Origin: Nitzschia sp. DOCU1
Lineage: Eukaryota; Bacillariophyta; Bacillariophyceae; Bacillariales; Bacillariaceae
Length of the DNA stretch: 64,000 nucleotides
NCBI GenBank assembly: GCA_951394045.1
Contig: OX596000.1
Location: 310,001 to 374,000, forward strand
Direction: 5' to 3'
A model generated the notes under the pieces. The model saw nothing but the letters and a program-made list of their open reading frames with translations. It ran no database searches and was not told where the DNA came from. The translations under genes and the position numbers were made by a program. Below, one piece after another: positions 1-10,932 of the stretch; positions within the stretch are counted from its first letter, which is position 1, and the number at the start of each line of letters is the position of its first letter.

Positions 1-2511
1 ACCTGTACCTGGTAGTACCCGTTCTGTGCGTACCAGGTACCATCGTTGATGGGTCGTTGTCAAAATTAGCTGCAGCCCATGTCACAATGTTTCACATCGT
101 ACCGCAAGGTCCGCATTCGACATATGAGAACGTGAGAGTGGTGGGTAGAAAATATTAATGTCGCCTTGAACTTGAAAGTCGCCCATCGGTAGTAATAAAC
201 CAAGCGTCTACCACTACTAGACAGACGTCGTGTGTTTCGGTACTCTTGTCGTCCAGTTTCATTCTCCACTATTTTTTGTTAAGTCGTTGGGCTACTTCGG
301 CGAAATTTCCATTTTCCGCTACTAGTGAATGAACCTTTGTGTACAGCAAATAGGAATTGCTTTCACAAACGAAGGAAGACATCCGTGACATCACTACACT
401 CTACTTCACCAGAAGGATAGTTAGATTCGATAGTTATTTTGGTGGGAACCAAGACCACCACTTCGCGGGGGTAGTACCCGCGTAGTTCGGTAAACAGATA
501 ACTTGCGAAGCAATAAAAACTCCGATATCAAAGGATAAATGCAATTGTGAATTGCGATAAATTAATATGCCCTCGCCGCTAATCAAGACATTTAGTTCCC
601 CACAAACTGTTAATAGTTGTCCCGAGAAGGAGGGATGGTTCGCGCTAGTAGTTTTAAAAGCTACGGTTTAATAGCCTGCGTCTGCATGCAGCACCTACCG
701 GTACTTAGCTCCATTCAAGACACGCTAATACAATAATCCTGGTTGCTTCATGGCGTGGAAAGACTTCCCCATGTATCCTCGTCGGCAACCGAAAGAATGG
801 CTTGAAGGAGGGATAGCAACTTCAATTGGCATTCTATCTTGTGCCGACTCCCTTCCGCTACTACTCGCTTCGTCTCATTTTTTTGTTATCGTATCAAAAT
901 TCTCCGATGGACTACACTGTAGCCTACATCAATGGGGACTATTGAGGCAATCTGTTGTAGCGGCAAACCGCGGCGAAGAAGCGCATGCGGCCCAAGACTA
1001 CCAGCTGATGTTCTTATCTTTGTGGCGTACGATACCAGGTATACAGCGAAGAAGCTTGCCGCTTTGGCAGATTCCCTGCTGCCTGCCCTTTCCTTGTAGT
1101 ACCGGCAGTTGTCTGTCGATCGGCCCCTTTTTCTTCCTCTCCTCGTCGTCGTCCTTCGTTACTTTTGTCTACTGGTGGAGACGAGAATCGCAGCAATTCT
1201 TTTGGTCTGGGCTAGTAGTACCGTACTAGCACCTAAGTTGCGACTTCTACTACTACCAGCACTAAGTAATACTAGTACGTATCCCGGGATAGAGGAAGTT
1301 CCTCGATTGTTGGAATGCACAGAAACCTATCCATAACACATGGTAGACTGCAAAGAGCTTCAATGCCACGCGAAGAACAATATCCTCGACCAAGTCCAGC
1401 TGGTTGCGCCATTGGCGGCACCAGTTTCCAACGTTTAAAAACGATTCAGCGGAATATCCTCACCATTGCGGCAACTGCTGCTTTCGACTAGTCCGTTTCT
1501 CATGGTCCTTACCGGAGAAAGACGCGACAATAGTTTTACACAAGGCACAAGCCAAAGAAGAATGATTGGAATGATAGTCTGCCTTATCCCCCCCCCCCCC
1601 CCCCCCCCTCGACGAGCATCCTTGCATCGACTCAATTTCTGCAACTGTACATGACACGCCTTTGACTCCTGTTTGCGACAATTCCATACCACCTAAAAGC
1701 CCAATGCTTGGACGGCATTCATTGCTACCACCATGGCATTTATCGCATTACTCCTGGCTTTGGAGCATGATAGTACAATAGTATCGAGTAGAGTACCCCT
1801 CGATTCGTACTAGTCACACCCCGTTGCGTAGATACAAAGATACACGGACATTTCTTTCCATTCAACCGGGTTTCGTGGTGGACGAGCCTTGTCGGAAACC
1901 ATGCTAATTTTGGAAGTCTTTGTTGTCAGAAGTCCTGCGAAAATGTAACATGTACAGTGACCGGAAAGATCGTAGCGAAAGCTGATCCAAAGCGCAAACA
2001 ACAGTCGCCATGGAATTCCTGTCGCATCAAGCTTGTCGACGCCATGGATTCGTTCTGTTGGATCTTGCTCTGGCTTCTCATCTTGATCTCGTTTCAGCGC
2101 TCCTTGGAAGAAATGTGGGCATACTAGAACGATCACCCGTTCGTTGCGGGGCTTCCTTTTCTGGAACTGCGATGAAAATAAAGAATACTACCGAGCTTGA
2201 TTGTTGGCGAAGATTCCACACCTATACAGGGCGACCATCGTGGTGAGATGAGGACGGAGATGCCATGGACCAACGGCCCGACGTCGAATGGACCAGAAGC
2301 CCACATTCGTCAACAAATCTCTCCAAGCCAGCAGGTCATCATTTGGCGACCATTGTTGCGTGTTCTTGCCATGGTAAGGGTTTTGCTTTGCAGTAAAGGC
2401 GTGTCGGAACGAAACCAAAGGTCATCATGGTCATTTTGTGTTTCGGTATGATATCCAACATGAAGCGCGCGCGGCGCGGCAGGCGGCGCTCGATTGGTGC
2501 GACTACTCCAT
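1..2511. other. no convincing gene
   Basis: Open frames up to 159 codons exist (for example 750-1229 on plus and 1810-2136 on minus). They show no recognisable domain, no start context and overlapping rivals on the other strand, so none is called. The only distinct structure seen is a poly-C tract near 1.6 kb. The right edge of this stretch is the insertion site of the Copia element. Confidence 0.6.
1588..1608. repeat. homopolymer poly-C tract (21 C)
   Basis: An uninterrupted run of about 21 C residues lies in otherwise mixed sequence. Its exact length is likely to be unreliable in any assembly. Confidence 0.9.
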
Positions 2512-2517
2512 CGTATT

Positions 2518-2995
2518 TGTTACGAAAGGTCACACGTGGTATTTTAAAGTGCGTGTTATTTTAGTGTTTTCGTTTCTCCGGTCTACCAAAGAGTGAGAGC
2601 TTAAGAGTCCTCGTATCGACCATCTGTCGTGAGTCGTGTCTCTGGGGACTATAGCGCTTATGCGCCATCAATCAGCATCTCATGTTCTCCCCATGTACAC
2701 GTGATTTCTCTCCGTTCTTCACATTGTAGTTGTATCCGTTCTCTGTCCCGGACTGTTCTCCTTTATTCTCTTGTTCTCTTGTTCTCCTTTTGTTAGGATG
2801 CGCCTTCAAGAGGTCTTTATTATTGTGACACCTTATTGACATCCGCCATCAATGTCAGTCATGTGCTTATATGTTTGTCTGCTGATGTCACGTCGTGTCA
2901 GTCCTTTAGTGTTCATCTGTCTGTTTGTGTAATCCGTGTATTCCCTGTATTCGTATGTATGAATCCTTGGAGTCGGATATCAACATACTTCAACA
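2518..2995 (-). repeat. 3' LTR of the Copia element
   Basis: This 478-bp repeat matches 8763-9240 base for base as far as can be judged by eye. In element orientation it begins TGTTGAAG and ends CGTAACA. It is rich in CT tracts such as ttctcctttattctcttg. Confidence 0.95.
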
Positions 2996-3003
2996 CCCTT
3001 CCT
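2996..3003 (-). other. polypurine tract of the Copia element
   Basis: In element orientation AGGAAGGG directly abuts the first TG of the 3' LTR, which is the expected place for the plus-strand primer. Confidence 0.75.
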
Positions 3004-3046
3004 GTTGATTTCCCGACGTCCATAATTCCTTGGTCTTCTGTCGAGC

Positions 3047-6000
3047 TTATGACTCAACTCGCCTGATGTATTTCTCTTTGTGATCATCGTAGATTTGCGA
3101 ACTTACGTTCTTCGTGAACCAATCACTTAGATTCTCCGCAGTCTTCACGAAGATTATCTTGATAAATCCCTCTTCAATGAATTCCGTTACGTATCTCGTT
3201 CGCAGGTCTAGATGCTTCGCTCGTGACGTCGTTGTCACATTCTCCGCCATAAATATCGCTCCGATATTGTCAACGCGGCATATGATGGGCAATTTGACCT
3301 TTATTCCCATCGTTATCAGTAGTTGCACGATGAACTTGATTTCCTTTGCCGCTTCGGATAGTGCAACGATTTCGGCTTCGCTGCTACTTAAAGCGACGCT
3401 TCTTTGTGCCTTGGATTTCCAACTGATTGGCACGCCCAATAAGAATATCACGAATCCCGACACACTGATTCGCGTTTCTTTGTCTCCGGCCCAATCACTA
3501 TCAGAGAATGCAACGATGTCCCATTCCTGATTTGTCCCGCTGAATTTCGGTTCAATTCTCAGTCCATAGTCTTCTGTATCCAATACAAACTTTATTGCCC
3601 TCTTCATTTCGTTAAATGCAGCGTGCGTCGGGCAATCCAGAACTTTTGAAAGCTCTCGCACCACATTTGCGATGTCTGGTCTCGAATGTTTCACAAGATA
3701 CAGCAACGTGCCAACTCCACTTCGATATACTCTGTGTTCTTCTGGAGTAACGTTTGGCATCTTATCGTCTGGTCTCACTATCCCTTGTCCTGGAGTTCCC
3801 GGTGTCTTGTAGTGTGTCATCGTCCTGACGAGTTCTCCAAACTTAGCCTTCATTGATTTGATTAAATGAGGTTGACGCAACGTCGCTTTCGTTTTGTCTT
3901 CATTGAAGACAATGTTGCAACTCAAGTAGTCCGTCATATCGTTCTCGATCTTTAGCGTAAAGCCTTGTTTTTTCAATCCTGCGATCGTACTGTCAATCGC
4001 TTTCTTCGTTCCGCAACAATAGCAGTCATCCACATAAAGCGCGATGAATATCATGCCATCGTCGTCGTTTCTCGTCAGTAGGCAAGGATCTGCGTATCCT
4101 TGTTTAAATCCAATTGCTTTCAGCTTCGCACTTAGCTTTTTAAAGAACTCTCTCGCAGATTGAATGAGTCCATAAATAGTCTGATTCAGCTTACAGCACA
4201 AAGCGTTTTCGTCTCTCACATGGGCGCCATTGTTCATCAATCCTTCTGGCGCGTCCATGTATATGTCTTCGGCTAAATCGCCATGTAGAAATGCCGTCTC
4301 GACATCGATGATCACGTTGTTCAGTTTGTAGATCATCGACAACAGGATCATGATTCGGAATGTGATGTCGTTTACTACTGGAGCATAGCTCTCGGTAAAA
4401 TCGACTCCTGGGATTTGGCTGTATCCGCAAGCTACCAATCTGGCGCGAAACACGCCATTTCGTTTGACCTTAAATACCCATTTCGATTTAACGCAACGCC
4501 GATCTCGCGGAATTTGCGTACGCGGGATCAAAGTCCACACATTTCGATTTTCCATATCATTTAATTCCTTGTTGATAGCATCTCTCCATTTCTTTCTCTG
4601 CTTCGGGTCCTCATGGTCCCAAGCATCTTTAAATTTCGTAGGTTCATCGTACTCTACTTCTTCTTGCGCAAAGCAGTGGTCGATTAATAGATGCGCGGCA
4701 TCCATCTCTGTCGCTGCTGTTTCGTTTTCAGTCGTCTCTTTTTCTTCTTCATTCGCACTTTCATTTTTAGACGACACTTGTGCGTTTTGAAAGTCCGTCG
4801 CATCATTTTCCCTTCCTAATCGATCAGCTGCTTTCGACTCTTCGGATTCACCGGCGCCTGGATTGGGGTTGAAGAAAGTTTGGAGGCGTCGCAACTCGCG
4901 CTCCTGGCGTGTCATTCGGGCGGGCCGTTCCTGTTGAGTAGCTTGGTCGGGCTCCTCCCTTCCGGCTTCGGAGTCTGGGGGTTGCGATGCGTCCGTATCT
5001 CCATTCCCTTCCGGCTCCTCAGGTTCTGCTGACCTGATAAGTTCATTTGTAATTCTCGTTTCCTCGGCGAGAGGAACAACTTCCTCATCGTCGTCATCGA
5101 TAACCACAACTTTTGGTCTCGGATTCGTACCTTTGTATTCCCCATACGTCTTGTTCAGCCATAGGATATCTCTGGACTGCAGCAGTCCATTAGTTTCCAA
5201 GTCGACAAGTCGATAGACATCGTCGGCGTGGTTTTTCGTGTATCCCACAAACATAGCTGTTCGACCCCGCTTATCCATTTTACTACGCATTTTCTTATCG
5301 TGGTAGTATGAAACGACCGCCATCTCTCCAAATGTTCTTAAGTGGCGGGCGTAAATAGGGTCTTTTTCGTATAGCTGCCGATGCGATGAGACTGGCTTGT
5401 TTTCCGATACAAGGATGTTCTCGGTATCCTGGTGATAATTGGCACATTCAGTCCATGTGCCGATCCGAATCGGGTCATCCTTAAGTATCCCAGCATGATA
5501 GTATGATGCTCTGATACGGCCATAGAGTGTGGCGAACTTTCGCTCAACGCGTCCGTTCCTCTGTGGCGTACCAGCTCCTGTGTATTCAAAAATAGCGCCG
5601 GGGAACTCATCTCGGCACTTATCTTCGAAACTTTTGTTCTCACCGCTGTTATCGCACCGTATGTATTTGACTGTGTGCTCAGTCTTCGCCTTAATTTCCT
5701 TCAGCAGGCGTATCAAAACTCCTGCCGTCTCACTTTTCTGTTTAAGGAAGAACGACCATCCGTAGTCTGTGGCGTCGTCGAGCGCCATCAACCAGTATTT
5801 AGTTTGCGAGAAACTTTCGCCTTTCACGGACGAAATATCGATGAATAGGCGCTCGCATGGTATCGCGCTTCTTTCACTCAACAATTTTGAAACTGCGCGT
5901 TGTTTCGCTTTAGCCTCGGCGCAGTATACGCATTGCGTCGGCTGTCCTGTCAGCTTCCAACCATAGAATTTAACTGTCTTTTTAATTATCTCTGTACCTA

Positions 6001-8635
6001 CATGTCCGAGCTTAGTATGCGCTTCATCGTACCCAATGTTTGCGCCAAGCTCCATGGTAGGCATCGCTAGACTCTGGCCTACTGGGACCAGTTCAACCCC
6101 GCACACAAAGCTGTTCCCACTCTTGAACACCTTGTCGAACGTGAGTCGAAAGTCGTCTTTTTCAATATATATGGAGGTCCCTTCGTTACCCAATTTGAAA
6201 CCCCTTTTCAATGTAGCTGGTATAGAAATTAGATTGGCCACGAGTTCGGGCACAATCTTTACGTCCTTAAGTATGAATTCAACCGATTCTCCGTGTCGTC
6301 CCGTCATTCGAACCCGCTTATCGCCTACTCTCAGCGATTTCATTATTACGCCTGATCGGCCCGTCTTTATTTCTGAGTAGGCGGAGCGCACGTTCTCTAA
6401 ACCGTCGTCACTGTTTGAGAAGTGTGAGGTCGCTGCAGTATCTGCAAGCCACACATTTTGGCGAAACGACTTACTTTTCTCGAGATCGAGTAAAGCAACG
6501 TTGTCGGCTGCCTCGGAAATGTAGTCTTCGAGAGAACCAAGCGTATGGGCCGCCCATTTGAGCCCCGCTTGAATCATCGAGTTAATTTCGCGTTGAGAGA
6601 AGCCTCGTTCGCCATGTGCTCGCAACCGCGCGTTAAGGCCCGCGGTATCACACAAAAGGTCTTTCACATCATAAATGTCGATTTTCCGAATTGCGTTTTT
6701 CACATCGCTCACCCAGCGATGTTTGTTGCTGCTAATGATGTGCTTGGAGGCTTCATAAAGAAGTCTCTCCATTGTCTCCTGCTCGGCCAGGTATCCCTTG
6801 ATCGCGGTGAAACGCACGTGTTGCGCCATCTTCTTGTCTTGCTCAAGTTGTTTGTAAATTAACCAACTTTTATTCTTCTCGTCCCACCTTTTAATGGTGA
6901 ACGATCCGTTCGGTTCCTTCGTCACGCGTAGCGAGTCGATAAACATCTGCTCGGCCTCCGAATGGTCAGAACTACTCACAGTAGGAGTGTGGTAGTTAGC
7001 CGTAGTCATCCCCAATGGATGTTTGTCGCGTTTCGTGATCGTCTTATCCATCTCAACGATGGTAATGGAATCGTCGTCGTTCGGGTAGACGACGATCTCC
7101 ATGTTCGTGATCTTGGGATCGTCGACCTTCTTCTTCGACTTGATCTTCTCATCGACCATGTCGACGATCCTTTTAACATCTTCCGTCTTGACAGACGAGA
7201 CATCATCGAGGTCGATCGAAGTTCCTTCGACATCTTCAATCTTAAATTTAAAACTATCTACACTCATCGGTTCAATGCTAGCGTAGGCATCGTCCCGTTC
7301 ATCCATGAGTTCATCCTCTTCGTCTTGACCAAGTTTTGCACGCTTTGCAAATTCTTCAACCACACCCTCAACGATTTCGTGTTTCGTGGCGGCGATCTTA
7401 CGATCGTCATCTTCGTTGAAAGTAGAAACTGAGTTGAATAATCCTTCTTCATCAGAATCGTCCAAACCGTTGTTTATCAGACCGATCCCGTCGTGCATGC
7501 CTTGGGCATAGGCGCGTAGAAGTCGCCTATCGCCCTGTTCCCTCTCGTCGACTTGCTTGGTCGGCATCCTGGCTACCGAATTCTCCTCTCCATAGAGGAT
7601 GAAGTCTTCAAAGCTCGCGTTAGCTTGGTCGTTTTCGAGCATCTGCAGAGCTCTTTCCGTTCCGTTGAAAGTCATCGTATTCTGTTCGTTCTTTCGTTTT
7701 GGGCAATTTGGTTTTATGTGACCGATTTGGTTACAGTAGAAGCACCTGACTTCCTTACCGTTTGCCCTCCCGTTCTCATGCGGTTTTTCGTTTTGCTTTT
7801 TCGAGCGGCAATCCGCTCCCTTGTGCCCGTGTTTCCCGCAGTGATAACACTTGCCCTTGAACATGGCACCTGCGAATTTCTTAGGGTTGTTCCTCGTTCC
7901 AGCGGTAAACAGAACCGTGTCCTGTTGACCATCATGGGGTCGTCGATTATCGGAATACTTACTTCCGCCATTGCGCTCGTATTTCAATTTCAGCTTTTCT
8001 TCGAGCTCGTCGATTTCCAGTGGGTCGTTCGGATCACCCACTCGGTCTTCGAGTGCTTCGATTACTGAGCTATATAACGGCGGCAGCGAGTTCAGAATCC
8101 TGTTAATTAAGCGAGTGTCCGATATTTGCTCAGCTCCAGATTCGTGTATTCGAATTCTGAGCTCTTCCATGTACGTTATATAATCCTCTGGATCTGTTCG
8201 CGGCGAACAGGTAGCCGAATAGAAAGACTCCTCCAATTTGGACTGCGTGGGAGCTGAGTGGCTCTCGAATTTTTGCTTCAGCCTCCTCCACGCGTCACTT
8301 GCATTTCCTGACTCGTATCCTGGTAGTTTACTCCGTTTCAAGTTCTTCAGCGCCAATCTGCCGGCGCGTGAACTTCCATCCATTGAGAGCGTTAAGTCAT
8401 TAAAGACCTTTCTGTTCTTCTTTCGGAGCTCAATTCGCTCCTTCTCCGCTGGCACGTTCTCGTCCAGCACCTCTCGATCTAACGGGATCTCATCCCATGG
8501 TGTCTCGAGTGCCTCCAGCATATCTTTTGCCGCAGCTCGAGCTTCGTACTGTTGCTTCCATACTTGCCAGTCCTTCTTAAGCCCTGAAAACTTAAGGACT
8601 CTGATCGATTGTTCTTGCGTCACCGTTTCTGTCAT
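3047..8635 (-). CDS. Copia gag-pol polyprotein, 1862 aa, intact
   Basis: One uninterrupted frame starts at the ATG at 8635. It encodes the capsid, enzymes and nucleic-acid-binding parts of an LTR retrotransposon. The Gag domain (about 1-240) is followed by two CCHC zinc knuckles at C263-C276 and C298-C311. The aspartic protease motif DTAAT has D732. A HHCC pre-integrase zinc motif (HTKLGH and later CVYC) precedes the integrase, whose D933, D995 and E1031 give D-61-D-35-E. The reverse transcriptase has YVDD at 1534-1537. RNase H starts near 1713 with SDSDWAGD. There is no gag/pol frameshift, as usual for Copia. The odd part is a long acidic stretch of about 400 residues between the second knuckle and the protease, rich in D/E/K and repeated EED-type runs. 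No stop or frameshift was seen. Confidence 0.97.
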   Translation of the reverse strand: MTETVTQEQSIRVLKFSGLKKDWQVWKQQYEARAAAKDMLEALETPWDEIPLDREVLDENVPAEKERIELRKKNRKVFNDLTLSMDGSSRAGRLALKNLKRSKLPGYESGNASDAWRRLKQKFESHSAPTQSKLEESFYSATCSPRTDPEDYITYMEELRIRIHESGAEQISDTRLINRILNSLPPLYSSVIEALEDRVGDPNDPLEIDELEEKLKLKYERNGGSKYSDNRRPHDGQQDTVLFTAGTRNNPKKFAGAMFKGKCYHCGKHGHKGADCRSKKQNEKPHENGRANGKEVRCFYCNQIGHIKPNCPKRKNEQNTMTFNGTERALQMLENDQANASFEDFILYGEENSVARMPTKQVDEREQGDRRLLRAYAQGMHDGIGLINNGLDDSDEEGLFNSVSTFNEDDDRKIAATKHEIVEGVVEEFAKRAKLGQDEEDELMDERDDAYASIEPMSVDSFKFKIEDVEGTSIDLDDVSSVKTEDVKRIVDMVDEKIKSKKKVDDPKITNMEIVVYPNDDDSITIVEMDKTITKRDKHPLGMTTANYHTPTVSSSDHSEAEQMFIDSLRVTKEPNGSFTIKRWDEKNKSWLIYKQLEQDKKMAQHVRFTAIKGYLAEQETMERLLYEASKHIISSNKHRWVSDVKNAIRKIDIYDVKDLLCDTAGLNARLRAHGERGFSQREINSMIQAGLKWAAHTLGSLEDYISEAADNVALLDLEKSKSFRQNVWLADTAATSHFSNSDDGLENVRSAYSEIKTGRSGVIMKSLRVGDKRVRMTGRHGESVEFILKDVKIVPELVANLISIPATLKRGFKLGNEGTSIYIEKDDFRLTFDKVFKSGNSFVCGVELVPVGQSLAMPTMELGANIGYDEAHTKLGHVGTEIIKKTVKFYGWKLTGQPTQCVYCAEAKAKQRAVSKLLSERSAIPCERLFIDISSVKGESFSQTKYWLMALDDATDYGWSFFLKQKSETAGVLIRLLKEIKAKTEHTVKYIRCDNSGENKSFEDKCRDEFPGAIFEYTGAGTPQRNGRVERKFATLYGRIRASYYHAGILKDDPIRIGTWTECANYHQDTENILVSENKPVSSHRQLYEKDPIYARHLRTFGEMAVVSYYHDKKMRSKMDKRGRTAMFVGYTKNHADDVYRLVDLETNGLLQSRDILWLNKTYGEYKGTNPRPKVVVIDDDDEEVVPLAEETRITNELIRSAEPEEPEGNGDTDASQPPDSEAGREEPDQATQQERPARMTRQERELRRLQTFFNPNPGAGESEESKAADRLGRENDATDFQNAQVSSKNESANEEEKETTENETAATEMDAAHLLIDHCFAQEEVEYDEPTKFKDAWDHEDPKQRKKWRDAINKELNDMENRNVWTLIPRTQIPRDRRCVKSKWVFKVKRNGVFRARLVACGYSQIPGVDFTESYAPVVNDITFRIMILLSMIYKLNNVIIDVETAFLHGDLAEDIYMDAPEGLMNNGAHVRDENALCCKLNQTIYGLIQSAREFFKKLSAKLKAIGFKQGYADPCLLTRNDDDGMIFIALYVDDCYCCGTKKAIDSTIAGLKKQGFTLKIENDMTDYLSCNIVFNEDKTKATLRQPHLIKSMKAKFGELVRTMTHYKTPGTPGQGIVRPDDKMPNVTPEEHRVYRSGVGTLLYLVKHSRPDIANVVRELSKVLDCPTHAAFNEMKRAIKFVLDTEDYGLRIEPKFSGTNQEWDIVAFSDSDWAGDKETRISVSGFVIFLLGVPISWKSKAQRSVALSSSEAEIVALSEAAKEIKFIVQLLITMGIKVKLPIICRVDNIGAIFMAENVTTTSRAKHLDLRTRYVTEFIEEGFIKIIFVKTAENLSDWFTKNVSSQIYDDHKEKYIRRVES

Positions 8636-8762
8636 GGTCGTACTTCTTCCTGTAATTATAGCTTATCGTTAGCCTCACAAATCCGCTCTCTCTCTCTTAT
8701 TTCTTACCGTTCGTCGGTACTTGAATCCTTATCCGTGTGCCTAAGTCTTGTACCGATCGGTA

Positions 8763-9240
8763 TGTTACGAAAGGTCACACGTGGTATTTTAAAGTGCGTG
8801 TTATTTTAGTGTTTTCGTTTCTCCGGTCTACCAAAGAGTGAGAGCTTAAGAGTCCTCGTATCGACCATCTGTCGTGAGTCGTGTCTCTGGGGACTATAGC
8901 GCTTATGCGCCATCAATCAGCATCTCATGTTCTCCCCATGTACACGTGATTTCTCTCCGTTCTTCACATTGTAGTTGTATCCGTTCTCTGTCCCGGACTG
9001 TTCTCCTTTATTCTCTTGTTCTCTTGTTCTCCTTTTGTTAGGATGCGCCTTCAAGAGGTCTTTATTATTGTGACACCTTATTGACATCCGCCATCAATGT
9101 CAGTCATGTGCTTATATGTTTGTCTGCTGATGTCACGTCGTGTCAGTCCTTTAGTGTTCATCTGTCTGTTTGTGTAATCCGTGTATTCCCTGTATTCGTA
9201 TGTATGAATCCTTGGAGTCGGATATCAACATACTTCAACA
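8763..9240 (-). repeat. 5' LTR of the Copia element
   Basis: This is the partner of 2518-2995, with the same length and apparently the same sequence. It should carry the promoter for the minus-strand transcript. The stretch just inside it (about 8740-8762) should hold the primer-binding site, but I could not match it to a particular tRNA. Confidence 0.95.
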
Positions 9241-9246
9241 CGTATT

Positions 9247-10932
9247 TTCACGTGCAAGGTCTTGCGATTGACTGGTCCGATCGTAATCGTGGATTTCCCC
9301 TTCTTTGGTTGTTGATGACTCTACCAGGTATGCTTTGAAAGGTAATCTGTCGGTATGTCCAGAATGCAAAGTAGAGTGTGGGGAGGTGGGGTTTGTTCTC
9401 TGCTTCTGGTGTAGTTATTAGTACTCGTTTCGGGGGATCACGAGTTTGTCCTGTAGTGCTTGTTGATTCCATGCGGCTCACTATCGATAGACCAGCCAGC
9501 ATCCTCCAACAGCTGCTGTAGCATGCTGCCCATGACGAGTTTCCAAAGGACCCGTGCAGGACACATGGCCTGCAGACGGCAGATCTGCTGGCGTCTTGCT
9601 TTAGTGCCGCCGTTGACGTGGTGTTGTTTGTGAAAGGGGATGGGCGAAATAGCAAGAACTTTCTCCGAAGTAGCACCAGAAAAGTAGAGAATTGAACTTG
9701 AAGGAGACAGGAACGAAATACACAATTCGCGTCGATTGAGATGAGATGGGGCGAAACCTAAAGTTCAAGTAGAACATTCACATCGTAGCTTCGCGCACGG
9801 AGAAACGAGGTTCGGTTGGGAATGCGGAGCGCGGCAGGAGAGCGGCGATCGATCGCATAACGACCCTAGTTCCTAGTAGAGTAATATAGGTAGTTGCTGC
9901 CGTTAGTGAATTCCATCATCCCAACTGAGTCGATGTGCGAGAAAACGACAAAACGATTCTTCCAGGGCGACATAATACCCGGTCGTTCCCGCTGCCCCGG
10001 ATCATGGTTTTGCCTTGGCCATGCATGGGCCGGCCCAGGAACTTGGCGCCGCGAAAAGCGTATAAGCAGTCACGGATGACGTACTTCGTTTGTAACGAAA
10101 CAACATAAAGCTACGGATAATGATGAGGGTGCAATCCATAGAAGCGGAAACAGGAGGTTTTCTCCCAAGCGACGCGGAAGAATCAATCTCCACGAACGAG
10201 GGAATCAGACCCCAGGTGGGGAGAATGAAACTGGACCAAGGCGCCACGACAACAACAAGGGAGAATTGAACTGCACAGCAACAATAGCGAAATACAGATG
10301 GTATTTGGAGTAGAATGGCATATTTCATTGACGACATTAGACTTAAAGTTCGGTAAACAAAGATCCCTTTCACACACCGGTGGAAAGTTGCTTGTGTGAA
10401 AAGTTGAGGCGATCCCAATCGGAGAATTGATCTGGCGCGAAATAGTACGTGAAACACGTGGTCCGAAAAGTAGATTGGCGAAACATTTAATGCAACAATT
10501 TCAGAGGAAACGTTGCGAAATTCCAACCAATTCCACGTACAAAACCGACTAAATCGTTCCCGCCGCAGGCCCCAAGTTCTCGCTACACAATCGTTAAGAA
10601 CCTAAGTATGATATGCCCCTCGGGGCTGTAACGCGTCGAAATTAGTTTGGGCGCGGCGGAAAGATTCTGCTACCCTTCGCTCAGAGAATAATTGTTTGGA
10701 ACAAAGTGGCGGAAATTGGCGGATTGCATACCGGTAGTCCACCGAGAGAGTTGTTGCGGAACTAGTTGGCGTGGCAGGTCACAAATTCGGGTCATCTGTT
10801 GACTGTTGCAGATCGACGAGGGATTTTGACTCGGCACTTTTCCATCTTTATATCTCGAATCTCAAAAGATTGTCCCACAAAGAATACAGCAGCAGGAAAG
10901 GAAGAAATCAGTGCGACAAAAAGAAATCCACC
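9247..10932. other. intergenic, no convincing gene
   Basis: Frames of 142 codons (9248-9676, minus) and 174 codons (10002-10526, minus) are open but have no recognisable domain and unlikely composition. Nothing else was identified before the HSF gene. Confidence 0.6.

Larger units (their letters stand above)
2512..9246 (-). mobile_element. complete Ty1/copia LTR retrotransposon
   Basis: The two 478-bp direct repeats (2518-2995 and 8763-9240) start TG and end CA on both strands and look identical by eye. They flank one intact gag-pol frame on the minus strand. The hexamer cgtatt lies just outside both LTRs (2512-2517 and 9241-9246) and is the target-site duplication. It can be read as 5 bp, usual for Copia, if the shared outer base is counted in the LTR. 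A purine tract sits against the 3' LTR. The domain order protease-integrase-RT-RNase H assigns it to Copia. Identical LTRs and an intact frame imply a recent insertion, possibly of an active element. Confidence 0.96.

Noticed and set aside
750..1229. 159-codon plus-strand frame
   Set aside because: No domain, low-complexity runs of F/S/L, and overlapping frames on both strands; looks like chance.
6962..7432. 156-codon plus-strand frame inside the Copia element
   Set aside because: Antisense shadow of the acidic segment of gag-pol.
10002..10526. 174-codon minus-strand frame before HSF A
   Set aside because: No similarity to anything recognised; hydrophobic runs come from A/C-rich sequence, and no exon partner was found.
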